Shown: positions 1-8,490, counted from the first letter of the stretch. The stretch is DNA of 64,000 bases from Millisia brevis NBRC 105863 (GCF_001552615.1 NZ_BCRN01000009.1:62001-126000), one strand, 5' to 3'. The notes: a model not told the origin generated them from the sequence alone. Program-made: numbers and translations.

Positions 1-59
1 AGGTCGTCGACGGCACGGGTGGAACCGAAATTCTTGGTCAGCGATCGCACCTCGATCAT
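1..59 (-). CDS. ABC transporter ATP-binding protein, N-terminus only
   Basis: Only the first 19-20 codons are in the window. They start at an ATG at 59 and read MIEVRSLTKNFGSTRAVDDL. This is the usual beginning of an ABC ATPase, with the A-loop region (K-x-F-G-x-T-R-A-V) that precedes the Walker A motif. The gene lies 78 bp downstream of thiS on the same strand, in the place where thiG sits in other Mycobacteriales. The Walker motifs are outside the window, so the substrate cannot be inferred. Confidence 0.7.
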   Translation of the reverse strand, partial: MIEVRSLTKNFGSTRAVDD

Positions 60-103
60 GCCCACACCCTGCCGGCCGACCGCTCCCCTGTCACATGCGC
101 ACC

Positions 104-137
104 CCCCTCGCGGCGGACGCGCGCGGTCGCGGAGGGG
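104..137 (-). terminator. Possible terminator hairpin after thiS
   Basis: CCCCTCGCG (104-112) pairs with CGCGGAGGGG (128-137), with one bulged base, directly beside the thiS stop codon. There is no T-tract, which is common in GC-rich actinobacteria. It would separate thiS from the ABC gene that begins at 59. Confidence 0.4.
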
Positions 138-431
138 TCAGCCGCCCTGAACGGCGGTGAGGATGTCCAGCTGCGCGCCGGCGGCGATCGGGGAATCCCA
201 ACGATCCTGTGCGGCAACGGCGTTGTCGACCGCGACGGCGACGCCGCAGTCCGGCAGATTCAACTGTTCGAGCACCTGACGGATCGTGGTACCGACGGCC
301 AGCAGGCGATCCTCGCCGTTGATCGTCACACCGATCGACGCCTCGCCGATCGACGCCTCGCCGATCGAGTCCGTACCGATCGACTCCCGGCCGATCGACG
401 TCGTGTCGACAGCTGCCGTCCGCTCGCTCAT
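138..431 (-). CDS. thiS: Sulfur carrier protein ThiS with repeat-extended N-terminus
   Basis: ThiS is the small ubiquitin-like protein whose C-terminal Gly-Gly is thiocarboxylated and donates sulfur to thiazole synthase (ThiG) in thiamine biosynthesis. Residues from about 35 onward (VTINGED ... LTAVQGG) are a normal ThiS core of about 63 residues ending in GG. The first 34 residues are an extra segment with repeated S-I-G-x-x units, encoded by a 15-bp tandem repeat. The ATG at 431 overlaps the thiO stop codon by four bases (ATGA), so coupled translation from this start is likely. A GTG at 329 would give a normal-length protein but has no visible ribosome binding site. thiG does not follow. 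Confidence 0.88.
   Translation of the reverse strand: MSERTAAVDTTSIGRESIGTDSIGEASIGEASIGVTINGEDRLLAVGTTIRQVLEQLNLPDCGVAVAVDNAVAAQDRWDSPIAAGAQLDILTAVQGG
331..405. repeat. 15-bp tandem repeat inside thiS
   Basis: The 8-mer CCGATCGA recurs at 331, 346, 361, 376 and 391, exactly every 15 bases. On the coding strand each unit reads TCGATCGGnnnGnn and encodes S-I-G-x-x. Two central units are identical (SIGEA SIGEA). The unit length is a multiple of three, so copy number can change without breaking the thiS frame. Confidence 0.9.
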
Positions 432-1495
432 TTCACCCTCTCCGGCAGCGCTGCCGCCGCCTCCGTCAGCACGTGCCCGTCGAGCGCCGCGAGGACCGCA
501 TCCGCGGTCAGCGGCGCGAGCAGCACGCCATTGCGACCGTGCCCGCAGGCGACGATCGTGCCGGTATATCCGTCCTCGTCGAGGGTACCGATCAGCGGCA
601 GATCATCGCGGGACATCGGTCGCAGACCGGCGGCCGACTCGAACAGCTCGTAGTCGCCGATCGCCGGGAACACCAGTTCCGCGTCCTGCAGCAGATCGCG
701 CACCCCGGCGACGGTGACGGCGCGGTCGTCGCCGTGTTCGTACTGGGTGGCGCCGACGACGTAGCCGTCCGCGCGCGGCACCAGGTAGGCGGGCCGGCCG
801 TGTACCGCGGCGCGGATGACGTGGCGGGGGCCGACCGCCGATCCGGGGCGCGTCCGTACCCGCAGGATTTCCCCCTTCGCCGGGTAGAGCATCGCGGCGA
901 GCCGTTCGGGCAGCAGCGCGGCGGAGCGCCACCCGGCGGCGATCACCACTCGATCGTGCGGCAGGGTCGCCGTCTCGGTCACGGCGGTGCGGGTGTGCAC
1001 CACCCCGGCCGCTGCTGCGGCAGCGCGCAGCGCGGCGAGCAGCTGCCGATTGTCGACGGACCCCTCGGTCGGGGCGAGCACGCCGCCGCGGATCGACGGT
1101 CCGAGCGTCGGCTCGAGGTCGCGCACCTCGCGGCGGGTCAGCGGGCGGATGTCGTGGCCCCGCTCGGCGACCCAGGCCGCCGCCTTGTGCCGGTCGGTGA
1201 GGTCGGCGCCGTCGAGGGCGACCGTCAGGGCTCCACGGGCGCTGGTCGGGTCGGTGCCCAGGTCGGCGATGAAGCCGGGCCACCGCTCCAGGGAGGCGGC
1301 CCCGAAGTCGAGGGCGGCCTCCTCGCCGGGCCGCGCCTCCGACAGCGGAGCGAGCATGCCGCCGGCGACCTGCGCCGCGGCCGAGCCGTCCGCCGGATCG
1401 AACAGTTCCACCCGGTGGCCGGCCGCGGCCGCCCGCCAGGCGATCGACAGTCCGATCACTCCGCCACCGATCACCGCGACCCGCGCGCCCGTCAC
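428..1495 (-). CDS. thiO: Glycine oxidase ThiO
   Basis: This is an FAD-dependent amine oxidase of 355 residues, the family's usual size. It oxidises glycine to the imine used to build the thiazole ring of thiamine. The N-terminus has the dinucleotide-binding motif VIGGGVIGLSIAWRAAAAG, followed by an acidic residue at the end of strand 2 (VELFDP). The C-terminal FAD contact CGHGRNGVLLAPLTA is typical of DAO-type enzymes. It overlaps thiS by four bases and forms a thiO-thiS unit. Upstream it is divergent from the TSUP gene. No TPP riboswitch consensus was seen in the 76-bp gap. In relatives thiO is divergent from thiE, but here thiE is 12 kb away. Confidence 0.92.
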   Translation of the reverse strand: MTGARVAVIGGGVIGLSIAWRAAAAGHRVELFDPADGSAAAQVAGGMLAPLSEARPGEEAALDFGAASLERWPGFIADLGTDPTSARGALTVALDGADLTDRHKAAAWVAERGHDIRPLTRREVRDLEPTLGPSIRGGVLAPTEGSVDNRQLLAALRAAAAAAGVVHTRTAVTETATLPHDRVVIAAGWRSAALLPERLAAMLYPAKGEILRVRTRPGSAVGPRHVIRAAVHGRPAYLVPRADGYVVGATQYEHGDDRAVTVAGVRDLLQDAELVFPAIGDYELFESAAGLRPMSRDDLPLIGTLDEDGYTGTIVACGHGRNGVLLAPLTADAVLAALDGHVLTEAAAALPERVK

Positions 1496-1571
1496 CGCTG
1501 CTCCTCACCGAGACCCGACATCTCCGACCGGCCGCGAGGCTACTCCGGTACGGCCGGATAGGGTCGCCGGA

Positions 1572-2309
1572 GTGACCCTTGCCGACGCCGTCCTGCTGCT
1601 GGCCGCGGGATTCGGTTCCGGCCTGATCGGCTATCTGACCGGGCTCGCGTCGCTGGTCTCCTATCCCGCGCTGTTGGCGGTGGGTCTGCCGCCGGTGGCG
1701 GCCAATGTCACCAATACCGTCGCCCTGGTCGGTGTCGGGGTCGGCGCGACCACCAACTCGATCCGGGAGATCACCGGCGAGGGCCGACGGATCATTCCGC
1801 TGACGGTTGCCGCGGTGGTCGGCGGGCTGATCGGCGCGGTGCTGCTGCTGGCGGGCCCCGCGGAGACCTTCGAGGCGGTCGTCCCGTGGTTCGTGGCGCT
1901 GGCGGCGCTGGCGTTGTTGCTGCAGCCGTGGCTGCGGACGCTCGGTGGCGATATCGACCGGCCCCGCACGTACATCGCCGCGATGGTGGTGGTCGCGGTC
2001 TACGGCGGCTACTTCGGGGCCGGTGCGGGAGTGGCCTTCCTGGCGCTGACCCTGCTGTGCACGTCGGAGACGATCTGGCGGGCCCAACTGTTCAAGAGCT
2101 ACTTCCTCGGGGTGGCGAATCTGGTCGCCGCGCTGTGGTTCATCGCGGTCGGCACCGTCGACTGGTGGGCGGCGGCGATCATGGCCGTCGGCATGTTCGT
2201 CGGCGGGTGGTGCGGTCCGCCGGTCTCGCGGCGGATACCGGCGTCGGTGCTGCGGATCGCGGTGGCCGCCGCGGGCTTCGGCCTTGCCGCCTTCCTCTGG
2301 GCCAACTGA
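1572..2309 (+). CDS. TSUP (TauE/SafE, DUF81) family membrane permease
   Basis: This 245-residue protein has about seven or eight hydrophobic segments. The two halves show the repeated TSUP pattern: an N-terminal GFGSGLIGYLTGLASLVSYP, then GGYFGAGAGVAFLALTLL after the midpoint, where the glycine-rich G-x-G-A-G loop is characteristic. Members export or import sulfonates, sulfite or other small organic anions, but the substrate here is unknown. I chose the GTG at 1572 because a -10 box TAGGGT (1559-1564) ends seven bases before it, which predicts a leaderless transcript. Longer upstream starts would run back over thiO. Confidence 0.85.
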   Translation: MTLADAVLLLAAGFGSGLIGYLTGLASLVSYPALLAVGLPPVAANVTNTVALVGVGVGATTNSIREITGEGRRIIPLTVAAVVGGLIGAVLLLAGPAETFEAVVPWFVALAALALLLQPWLRTLGGDIDRPRTYIAAMVVVAVYGGYFGAGAGVAFLALTLLCTSETIWRAQLFKSYFLGVANLVAALWFIAVGTVDWWAAAIMAVGMFVGGWCGPPVSRRIPASVLRIAVAAAGFGLAAFLWAN

Positions 2310-2353
2310 TCGCGCGGACGATGTCTGTCGGGGGTGGCGCCTAGCCTGGGGGC

Positions 2354-3892
2354 ATGCTCCTGGAGAGGCTGGTCGAGGCGTCGACGGCGGTCGCGGGCAC
2401 CCGGTCGCGGCTGGCCAAGACGGCGGCGATCGCCGAGGTGCTCACCGCCGCCGGGCCCGCCGAGGCGGGGCTCGCCGCCGCCTACCTGTCCGGCATCCTG
2501 CCGCAGCGCCGCGTCGGGGTGTCCTGGCGCGGCCTGCACGACCTTCCCGCCCCCGCCGACACCGCGACGGCGTCCCTCGGGGAGGTCGACGAACGGTTGA
2601 CCGCGCTGGCGGACACCGTCGGCGCCGGCTCGCAGCGCGCCCGCGCGGCGATCATCGCGGACCTCTTCGGCCGGCTGACCCCCTCCGAGCAGGCATTTCT
2701 GCGGGATCTGATCACCGGCAACATGCGCCAGGGCGCCCAGGACGGCGTGATGCTCGCGGCGATCGCCTCGGCCGCGGGGGTGCCGGAAGCCGCGGTGCGC
2801 CGGGCGGTGATGCTGGCGGGATTCGCCGCTCCGGTCGCCGAGGCGGCGCTGGCCGGCGGCGAGGAGGCGCTGGCGGCGATCCGGCTCGAGGTCGGCCGTC
2901 CGCTGCGGCCGATGTTGGCGGGCAGCGGCAGCGACGCCGCCGAAGGGTTCGCGGCGATCGACGCGTCCGGCGGGGTCTTCGCCGACGGCAAGCTCGACGG
3001 CATCCGCATTCAGGCGCATCGCCGCGGCGACGAGATCCGACTGTTCACCCGCAGCCTCGACGACATCACCGCCCGGTTGCCGGAGGTTGTCGAGGCGGTC
3101 GCCGCCCTGCCGGTCGAGTCGGTGATCCTCGACGGGGAGGCGATCGCCCTCGACCCGGCCGGGCGGCCGCTGCCCTTCCAGGTGACCGCCTCGCGCACGA
3201 TGAGCAGCGCCGATGTCGACCACCAACGGCGCACCGTCCCGGTGCACTCCTTCTTCTTCGACCTGTTGCACCTCGACGGCGAGGACCTGATCGACCTACC
3301 GGCGACCGACCGCTTCGCCCGGCTCTCCGCCCTGGTACCGGCCGACGATCTGGTGCCGCGGCGCGAGGTCGCCGACGTGGCGACCACCGAGCGGTACCTA
3401 TCGGAGTTGTTGGCCGGCGGGCACGAGGGGATCGTGCTCAAGAGCGCGGCGGCGCCCTACGCCGCCGGTCGGCGCGGCGCGGGATGGGTGAAGGTCAAAC
3501 CGCGGCTGACCCTCGACCTGGTGGTGCTCGCCGTCGAATGGGGCAGCGGCCGCCGCAGGGGCAAGCTGTCGAATATCCACCTCGGAGCCCGCGACGCCGA
3601 CGGCGGCTTCGTGATGCTCGGCAAGACGTTCAAGGGCATGACCGACGCGATGCTCGCCTGGCAGACCGAACGCTTCGGGGAACTGGAGACCTCCCGGGAC
3701 GAGTACACGGTGTACCTCAAGCCCGAGCAGGTCGTCGAGATCGCCTTCGACGGGTTGCAGCGTTCGACCCGCTACCCCGGCGGGCTCGCGCTGCGCTTCG
3801 CCCGGGTGCTGCGCTATCGGGACGACAAGACCGCCGAGGAAGCCGACACGATCGACACCGTGCGCGCCCTGGCGGGCGGGGTGTCCGACTGA
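2354..3892 (+). CDS. ligB: ATP-dependent DNA ligase, LigB type
   Basis: This 512-residue protein has the DNA_ligase_A_N domain (about 1-175), the adenylation domain and the OB-fold C-terminal domain. The nucleotidyl-transfer motif is DGKLDG, with the lysine that accepts AMP at residue 213. Later motifs are ILDGEAI (III), HEGIVLKS (IV) and GWVKVKP (V). Its length and architecture match mycobacterial LigB rather than the shorter LigC or the multidomain LigD. It seals nicks with ATP and is normally dispensable next to NAD-dependent LigA. A TAGCCT -10 box ends six bases before the ATG, so a leaderless mRNA is possible. Confidence 0.9.
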   Translation: MLLERLVEASTAVAGTRSRLAKTAAIAEVLTAAGPAEAGLAAAYLSGILPQRRVGVSWRGLHDLPAPADTATASLGEVDERLTALADTVGAGSQRARAAIIADLFGRLTPSEQAFLRDLITGNMRQGAQDGVMLAAIASAAGVPEAAVRRAVMLAGFAAPVAEAALAGGEEALAAIRLEVGRPLRPMLAGSGSDAAEGFAAIDASGGVFADGKLDGIRIQAHRRGDEIRLFTRSLDDITARLPEVVEAVAALPVESVILDGEAIALDPAGRPLPFQVTASRTMSSADVDHQRRTVPVHSFFFDLLHLDGEDLIDLPATDRFARLSALVPADDLVPRREVADVATTERYLSELLAGGHEGIVLKSAAAPYAAGRRGAGWVKVKPRLTLDLVVLAVEWGSGRRRGKLSNIHLGARDADGGFVMLGKTFKGMTDAMLAWQTERFGELETSRDEYTVYLKPEQVVEIAFDGLQRSTRYPGGLALRFARVLRYRDDKTAEEADTIDTVRALAGGVSD

Positions 3893-3905
3893 CCGGATCC
3901 GCCGG

Positions 3906-4400
3906 TCAGAGCGCGGTCGCGGGTCCCGGTCCGTCGGTCGGGGTCAGCAAGAACAGCGGGATGGTCCGCCCGGAGCGCTCCCGGTAGCCGTCGAACGCCG
4001 GCCAGACGGCGATCAGGCGCGCCCACATCCGCTCGCGTTCCTCGCCGTGCAGTTCGCGGGCGGTGACCGGTCGACGTCGCCCGCGTATCTGCACCGCGGG
4101 CCGCGGGTCGACGCGCAGATTGAGCACCCACGCCGGGTCGTCGGGCAGGCCCCAGTTGCTGCCGCAGACCACCCAGCCGCCATCGACCGCCCGGGCCTGC
4201 AGCGCAACCTCGCGCAGCCGGCCGGACCGTCGGCCGTGCACCAGCAGGACCAGGCCGGGCACCCGCCCGAGCCGCGCGAAGTCCACCCGCCCCCGGCTGA
4301 GCCGACGCAGCGACGCGTCCACCTGCGGTAGCAGCGTGGCGAACCGCGCCGGGTCCGCCTTTTCCCCGATCATCCGCGCAAGCGCGAACCGTACCCCCAT
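3906..4400 (-). CDS. Nitroreductase-like deazaflavin (F420)-dependent protein, Ddn family
   Basis: The protein has about 164 residues and resembles the Ddn split-barrel family of F420H2-dependent quinone or nitro reductases. Recognisable family blocks are LVLLVHGRRSGRLREVALQA, SNWGLPDDPAWVLNLRVDP and PVTARELHGEERERMW, the last resembling the helix that carries the active-site region. I chose the ATG at 4400. The frame is open to 4466, but that extension would run into the large palindrome at 4448-4520. A TACCCT element lies eight bases upstream of 4400. The gene is transcribed away from the MHS transporter terminator. Confidence 0.78.
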   Translation of the reverse strand: MGVRFALARMIGEKADPARFATLLPQVDASLRRLSRGRVDFARLGRVPGLVLLVHGRRSGRLREVALQARAVDGGWVVCGSNWGLPDDPAWVLNLRVDPRPAVQIRGRRRPVTARELHGEERERMWARLIAVWPAFDGYRERSGRTIPLFLLTPTDGPGPATAL

Positions 4401-4447
4401 ACCGTTCGAGGGTAGGCCCGGCGGCCCCGTCCCACCTCCCGTGGTGT

Positions 4448-4520
4448 GTTCAACCATTCGCAGCACAGCGCCGCCGCGACAATTATTGTCGCGGCGGCGC
4501 TGTGCGGAAGATGGTTGAAC
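4448..4520 (-). terminator. Long nested palindrome, terminator of the MHS transporter gene
   Basis: A perfect 21-bp stem (4463-4483 with 4485-4505) encloses a minimal AATTATT turn. A second pair of 10-bp arms, GTTCAACCAT (4448-4457) and ATGGTTGAAC (4511-4520), encloses that stem. It begins four bases after the stop codon of the transporter gene. The core of the stem is nearly identical to the hairpin at 52050-52088. Confidence 0.8.
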
Positions 4521-4524
4521 AGCA

Positions 4525-5871
4525 TCAGCGATGCATGTCGACGTCCTTGGTCTCCCGGCCCACCGCGAGGGCGGTCAGGGTGATCGCACCCATGACGGCG
4601 AGGTAGACACCCACCCAGAACGGGCTGCCCTCGCCGTAGGTCCACAGCGCAACCGCGATGAACGGCGCCACCGCCGCACCGAGGATCGACGAAACGTTGT
4701 ACGAGATACCCGAACCGGTGTAGCGCACCGCCGTCGGGAACAGCTCCGGCAGCAGCGCTCCCATCGGACCGAAGGTCAGACCCATCAGGGTGAAGCCGAT
4801 GATCAGCCACAGCTGCACCGACACCTGGCCACCGGACAGGAAGGGCACCCAGATCAGACCGAAGATGATGATCGCCGCGGTGACCACCAGCAGGAAGTAG
4901 CGGCGGCCGAAGCGGTCCGCCAGCGGGCCGGACACCATGGTGAAGATGCCGAAGAAGACCACGCCGACGATCATCATCATCACGAAGTGGGTGTACGAGT
5001 AGCCCAGTCCGGGCACCGCGGCGTCGGTCCGCGCGCGCCCGAAGCTCAGCGAGAACGTCGTCATCAGATAGAACAGCACGTAGGTCGCGAGCATGTAGAA
5101 CGTGCCGAGGATCAGCTCGCGCCAGTTCTCGCGCACGACGGTCGCCAGCGGCAGCCGCTGGACGGTGCCCTTGGCCTGCGCCTGCTGGAACGGGGTCGAC
5201 TCGACCAGGCGCAGCCGCACCCAGAGGCCGACGATCACCATGACGATCGAGAACAGGAACGGGATCCGCCAGCCCCAGGTGAGGAAGGCGTCCGACGGCC
5301 GCGACGGGTCGTCCGATGGCAGGATCGCCGCGATGATCAGGAACAGCCCGTTGGCCAGGATGAAGCCGAGCGGCGCACCCAACTGCGGGAACGTGCCGTA
5401 CCAGGCGCGCTTGCCCTCGGGCGCGTTCTCCGTCGCCACCAGCGCCGCACCGCTCCACTCACCACCGAGCGCGAAGCCCTGGGCGAGGCGCAGGATCACC
5501 AGCAGGAGCGGCGCCACCCAGCCGACGGCCTGATAGGTCGGCAGCACACCGATGAGGATCGTCGCGATGCCCATGGTGAGCAGGGCACCGACCAGTGTCG
5601 CCTTGCGGCCGTAGCGGTCGCCGAGATGGCCGAAGACGATCGAGCCGACCGGGCGCGCGACCATCGCCGCGCCGAAGACGGCGAAGGAGGCCAGCAGCGC
5701 GGTTTGCTCATTGCCCTGCGGGAAGAACAGGTGGGGGAAGACCAATACGGCCGCCGTGGCGTAGACGTAGAAGTCGTAGAACTCGATGGTGGTACCGACC
5801 AGGCTGGCCGCCAGCACCCGCGAGGGCGGGTTGGCGATCTGCTTGTCGGTGGGTGTGGCTTCAGTGGACAT
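4525..5871 (-). CDS. MFS transporter, metabolite:H+ symporter (MHS) family
   Basis: This 448-residue protein has 12 predicted membrane segments. The loop 2-3 signature is GHLGDRYGRKATL, and the family block RLAQGFALGGEWSGAALVA is typical of the MHS branch (ProP, ShiA, KgtP, citrate or dicarboxylate carriers). These proteins import small organic acids or osmolytes by proton symport. Nothing in the neighbourhood indicates the substrate. It is a single gene with its own strong terminator and a 268-bp upstream gap (5872-6139), in which I recognise nothing else. Confidence 0.88.
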   Translation of the reverse strand: MSTEATPTDKQIANPPSRVLAASLVGTTIEFYDFYVYATAAVLVFPHLFFPQGNEQTALLASFAVFGAAMVARPVGSIVFGHLGDRYGRKATLVGALLTMGIATILIGVLPTYQAVGWVAPLLLVILRLAQGFALGGEWSGAALVATENAPEGKRAWYGTFPQLGAPLGFILANGLFLIIAAILPSDDPSRPSDAFLTWGWRIPFLFSIVMVIVGLWVRLRLVESTPFQQAQAKGTVQRLPLATVVRENWRELILGTFYMLATYVLFYLMTTFSLSFGRARTDAAVPGLGYSYTHFVMMMIVGVVFFGIFTMVSGPLADRFGRRYFLLVVTAAIIIFGLIWVPFLSGGQVSVQLWLIIGFTLMGLTFGPMGALLPELFPTAVRYTGSGISYNVSSILGAAVAPFIAVALWTYGEGSPFWVGVYLAVMGAITLTALAVGRETKDVDMHR

Positions 5872-6139
5872 GGGTCGCGGTCGCTTCCGGGGACATGACG
5901 GGGTGTTCCAACAATCTGGTGTGCGGACGGGCGCCCTGCTTCACCGGAGCGGGTGGTCGCGGCACGAGGTAGGACGAGGGGTGCGGGGCGGTAGCCCCAA
6001 GCGGGGAACTTTACGCCTGCGTAACACGTTCTTGGGAGCCGACCCCGAGGTGGGGTATGACACTGCACAGACGGCGGCCCCTGCCCGACGGCTGTTGGCT
6101 CAGCCCAACGGGCGTCGGCTCACCCCCGCCGGTGTCGGC

Positions 6140-7591
6140 TCAGCCCCGCGAGAGTTCCCAGCGGGCCAGTGCCACCGCGGCGGCGTTGGCGCCGCCCATG
6201 CCGTGGACCCCACCGCCCGGCGGGGTGGCCGAGGAACAGAGGTAGACGCCGGGTACGCCGGTGTCGTACGGGGTGCGCCCGCCGATCGGGAGGGTCGCAC
6301 CGCCGGGGCGAAAGAGCAACCGCAGCCCGGCGTTCGACCCGACCGCGATGTCGCCGCCGACGTAGTTGGGGTTGTCCCGCTCGAGCGCCGCCGGGCCGCG
6401 GGTGCGGATATCGACGATGCGGTCCCGGAAGCCGGGCGCGAAGCGTTCGATCTGCCGCAACACCGGTTCGGGGTCCTCCCCCGGATATCCGTGCGGCACA
6501 TGGGCATACGCCCAGATCGGGTGCACCCCGTCGACGGACCTGGAGCGATCGGCCAGATACTGCTGCCCGACGAGCACGAACGGTGCGGCGGCGAGGTGCC
6601 CGCGGACGGTGGCCGCCTCCGCGTCGGCGAGGTCGTCGAAGGTGCCGCCCAGGTGGACGGTGCCGGCGCGGGCGCAGAGCGGGTTGGCCCACGGGATCGG
6701 TCCGCGCACGGCGAGGTCGACCTTCAGCGCGCCGGGCCCGTAGCGGTACCGCCGGTAGGCCCGATTAGCGCGCGGTGGCTGCCGATCGCCGAGGATGGTC
6801 GCGGCGGCGCCGGGCGCGGTGTCGAGCAGCACGATGTCGGCGCCGTCCACCTGCGCGATCGAGGTGACCGGGGTGTCGGTCTCGACGGTGCCGCCGAGCG
6901 ATTCGAGCATGCGGATCATCGCGGTCGCGATCGCCCGCGAGCCGCCCTCGGCGACCGGCCAGCCGTGGCGGTGTGCGGCGGCGATCAGGGTCAGCCCGAC
7001 CGCGCTGCTCAGCGGGGCGCCCAGCGAGGTCACCGCGTGGGCGGCGGCCCCGCCGAAGAGCGCGCGGGTCCGCGGTTGGCGCCATTGCCGCACCAGCACC
7101 GATGCCGGCAGCAGCGCCGCCGGGCCGAAGCGGGCCAGCCGCATCGGATGGCGCGGCAGATGTGGCAGCGGGCGCAGGATGTCCTGCGCGAGGTCGTCGA
7201 ATCCGGCGGACAGGGCGCCGAAGGTGTATCGCCAGGCGGGTCCGTCGCCACCCAGCTCGTCGACGGTGCGGTCGATATCGCGCCACACCGCCGCCGCGGT
7301 TCCGTCATCGAGCGGGTGCGCCATCTCGATGTCCTGGTGCCGCCACCGCAACCCGTACCGCTCGAGGCCGAGTTCCCGGAACAGCGGCGATGCCTGCGCC
7401 ATCGGGTGGAACGCCGAGCAGTGGTCGTGGATCAGTCCGGGCAGGGTCAGCTGTGAGCTGCGGGTACCGCCGCCGGGTTCGGCGGCGGCCTCGAGGACCC
7501 GCACCCGCAGTCCGGCCCGGGCGAGCAGGATCGCTCCGGCCAGGCCATTGGGTCCGCTGCCCACCACGATCGCGCGTCCGTCACGGGTCAC
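6140..7591 (-). CDS. Phytoene-desaturase-like FAD-dependent oxidoreductase (COG1233)
   Basis: The 483-residue protein starts with AIVVGSGPNGLAGAILLARAG, the FAD/NAD(P)-binding fold of the CrtI/amine-oxidase superfamily, followed by EAAAEPGGGTRS. The C-terminus has the conserved FAD block G-V-Y-L-C-S-S-A-T-P-P-G-G-G-V-H-G-M-G-G. Relatives desaturate or isomerise carotenoids and other lipids, but no crtB or crtE gene is nearby, so a carotenoid role is not supported. The start is a GTG at 7591, with a CATGCT element six bases upstream on the coding strand that may be a leaderless -10. Confidence 0.82.
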   Translation of the reverse strand: MTRDGRAIVVGSGPNGLAGAILLARAGLRVRVLEAAAEPGGGTRSSQLTLPGLIHDHCSAFHPMAQASPLFRELGLERYGLRWRHQDIEMAHPLDDGTAAAVWRDIDRTVDELGGDGPAWRYTFGALSAGFDDLAQDILRPLPHLPRHPMRLARFGPAALLPASVLVRQWRQPRTRALFGGAAAHAVTSLGAPLSSAVGLTLIAAAHRHGWPVAEGGSRAIATAMIRMLESLGGTVETDTPVTSIAQVDGADIVLLDTAPGAAATILGDRQPPRANRAYRRYRYGPGALKVDLAVRGPIPWANPLCARAGTVHLGGTFDDLADAEAATVRGHLAAAPFVLVGQQYLADRSRSVDGVHPIWAYAHVPHGYPGEDPEPVLRQIERFAPGFRDRIVDIRTRGPAALERDNPNYVGGDIAVGSNAGLRLLFRPGGATLPIGGRTPYDTGVPGVYLCSSATPPGGGVHGMGGANAAAVALARWELSRG

Positions 7592-7627
7592 CGCGTCAGC
7601 ATGCCCGCTGACGGACGCCGTCGGGTG

Positions 7628-8284
7628 TCACCAGTGGTTGATGTGCACGATCGCGTCGAAATCGGCCCGCGGACCCGGCTTGAAGTCGGTACCGATCGTG
7701 TAGGCGACCGGCAGCAGCACGCCCTGGCGCACATTGGCGGGTAGGCCCAGGATCTGCGCGACCTCCTTCTCGTACTTCAGATGCAGGGTCGTCCAGGTGG
7801 TGCCGAGTCCGCGGGCGCGCAGCGCCAGGGCGAAATTCCACGCCGCCGGGAGCAGCGACCCCCACAGGCCGGCCTGATTGCTCGCGGGCAGCTCGCCGCC
7901 CTCGTCGACGGTGATCGCGCCGATCACGAGCACCGGAACGTCGCCCATCACCCGAGCCAGATAGGAGGAGCTGTCCCGAATCCGCTCCCCGACGCTTGCC
8001 GGTTCGCCCCCGACGGCGGGTTCGGCCGGCGCGTCCGCGGCCACGCCGCTGTACGCCTCCCAGGAGCGGCGGTAGTAGGCGGCGATCTGCTGTTTGATGT
8101 CCGGATCGGTCACCACGATCCACTGCCAACCCTGCCGATTGCTGCCCGACGGCGCCTGCACGGCGATCTCGAGCGCCTCGTGGATCACCTCGAGGGGCAC
8201 ATCCCGTTCGAGGTCGAGGCGCTTGCGGACCGCGCGGGTGGTGGTGAGCAGTTCGTCGGGGGTCAGTGCGAGCAGTTCGGTCAT
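7628..8284 (-). CDS. Nitroreductase family protein (FMN)
   Basis: The protein has 218 residues with the NTR fold. The N-terminal TRAVRKRLDLERDVPLEVI region contains the FMN-contacting arginines. QAPSGSNRQGWQWIVV is the conserved loop, and the C-terminal GLGTTWTTLHL block completes the cofactor site. Such enzymes reduce nitro compounds, quinones or enones with NAD(P)H. The ATG at 8284 was chosen because the family alignment starts just after it. It is divergent from the Ddn-like gene at 8491 and shares a 206-bp intergenic region that holds two identical-type palindromes. Confidence 0.82.
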   Translation of the reverse strand: MTELLALTPDELLTTTRAVRKRLDLERDVPLEVIHEALEIAVQAPSGSNRQGWQWIVVTDPDIKQQIAAYYRRSWEAYSGVAADAPAEPAVGGEPASVGERIRDSSSYLARVMGDVPVLVIGAITVDEGGELPASNQAGLWGSLLPAAWNFALALRARGLGTTWTTLHLKYEKEVAQILGLPANVRQGVLLPVAYTIGTDFKPGPRADFDAIVHINHW

Positions 8285-8395
8285 GGCGCCATCGTGATCC
8301 CCGATCCGGCGCTCTGTCCACGGTTCCAACCGGCGAACTTTCCGGCCGCGAACCGACCCGGTTCCCGCCTGCGGAGATCACCACCACCCAGAAGT

Positions 8396-8463
8396 GAGAG
8401 CACCGCTCTTGCGAGATGTCGATCAACGCCGCATACTGGAACCACATCGAGAGCACTGCTCTC
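8396..8463. promoter_or_regulatory. Two copies of a 15-bp palindromic operator
   Basis: GAGAGCACTGCTCTC (8449-8463) is a perfect inverted repeat. GAGAGCACCGCTCTT (8396-8410) is the same site with two changes. Their centres are 53 bp apart, close to five helical turns. They lie between a nitroreductase gene and a Ddn-like gene that diverge. The form is that of a TetR-family operator. No regulator gene is adjacent, so the protein that binds is probably encoded elsewhere. Confidence 0.6.
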
Positions 8464-8490
8464 ATACCGGCCGGATGCACAGGAGAGACC

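Noticed and set aside
1496-1571. Possible TPP riboswitch before thiO, and likewise before thiE (13512-13593)
   Set aside because: Neither gap contains the conserved CTGAGA and ACCTGATCTGG-type elements, and both are too short for a complete THI element together with a promoter.
6140-7591. CrtI-like gene considered as a carotenoid cluster
   Set aside because: There is no phytoene synthase, GGPP synthase or cyclase gene nearby, and the COG1233 family has many non-carotenoid members.
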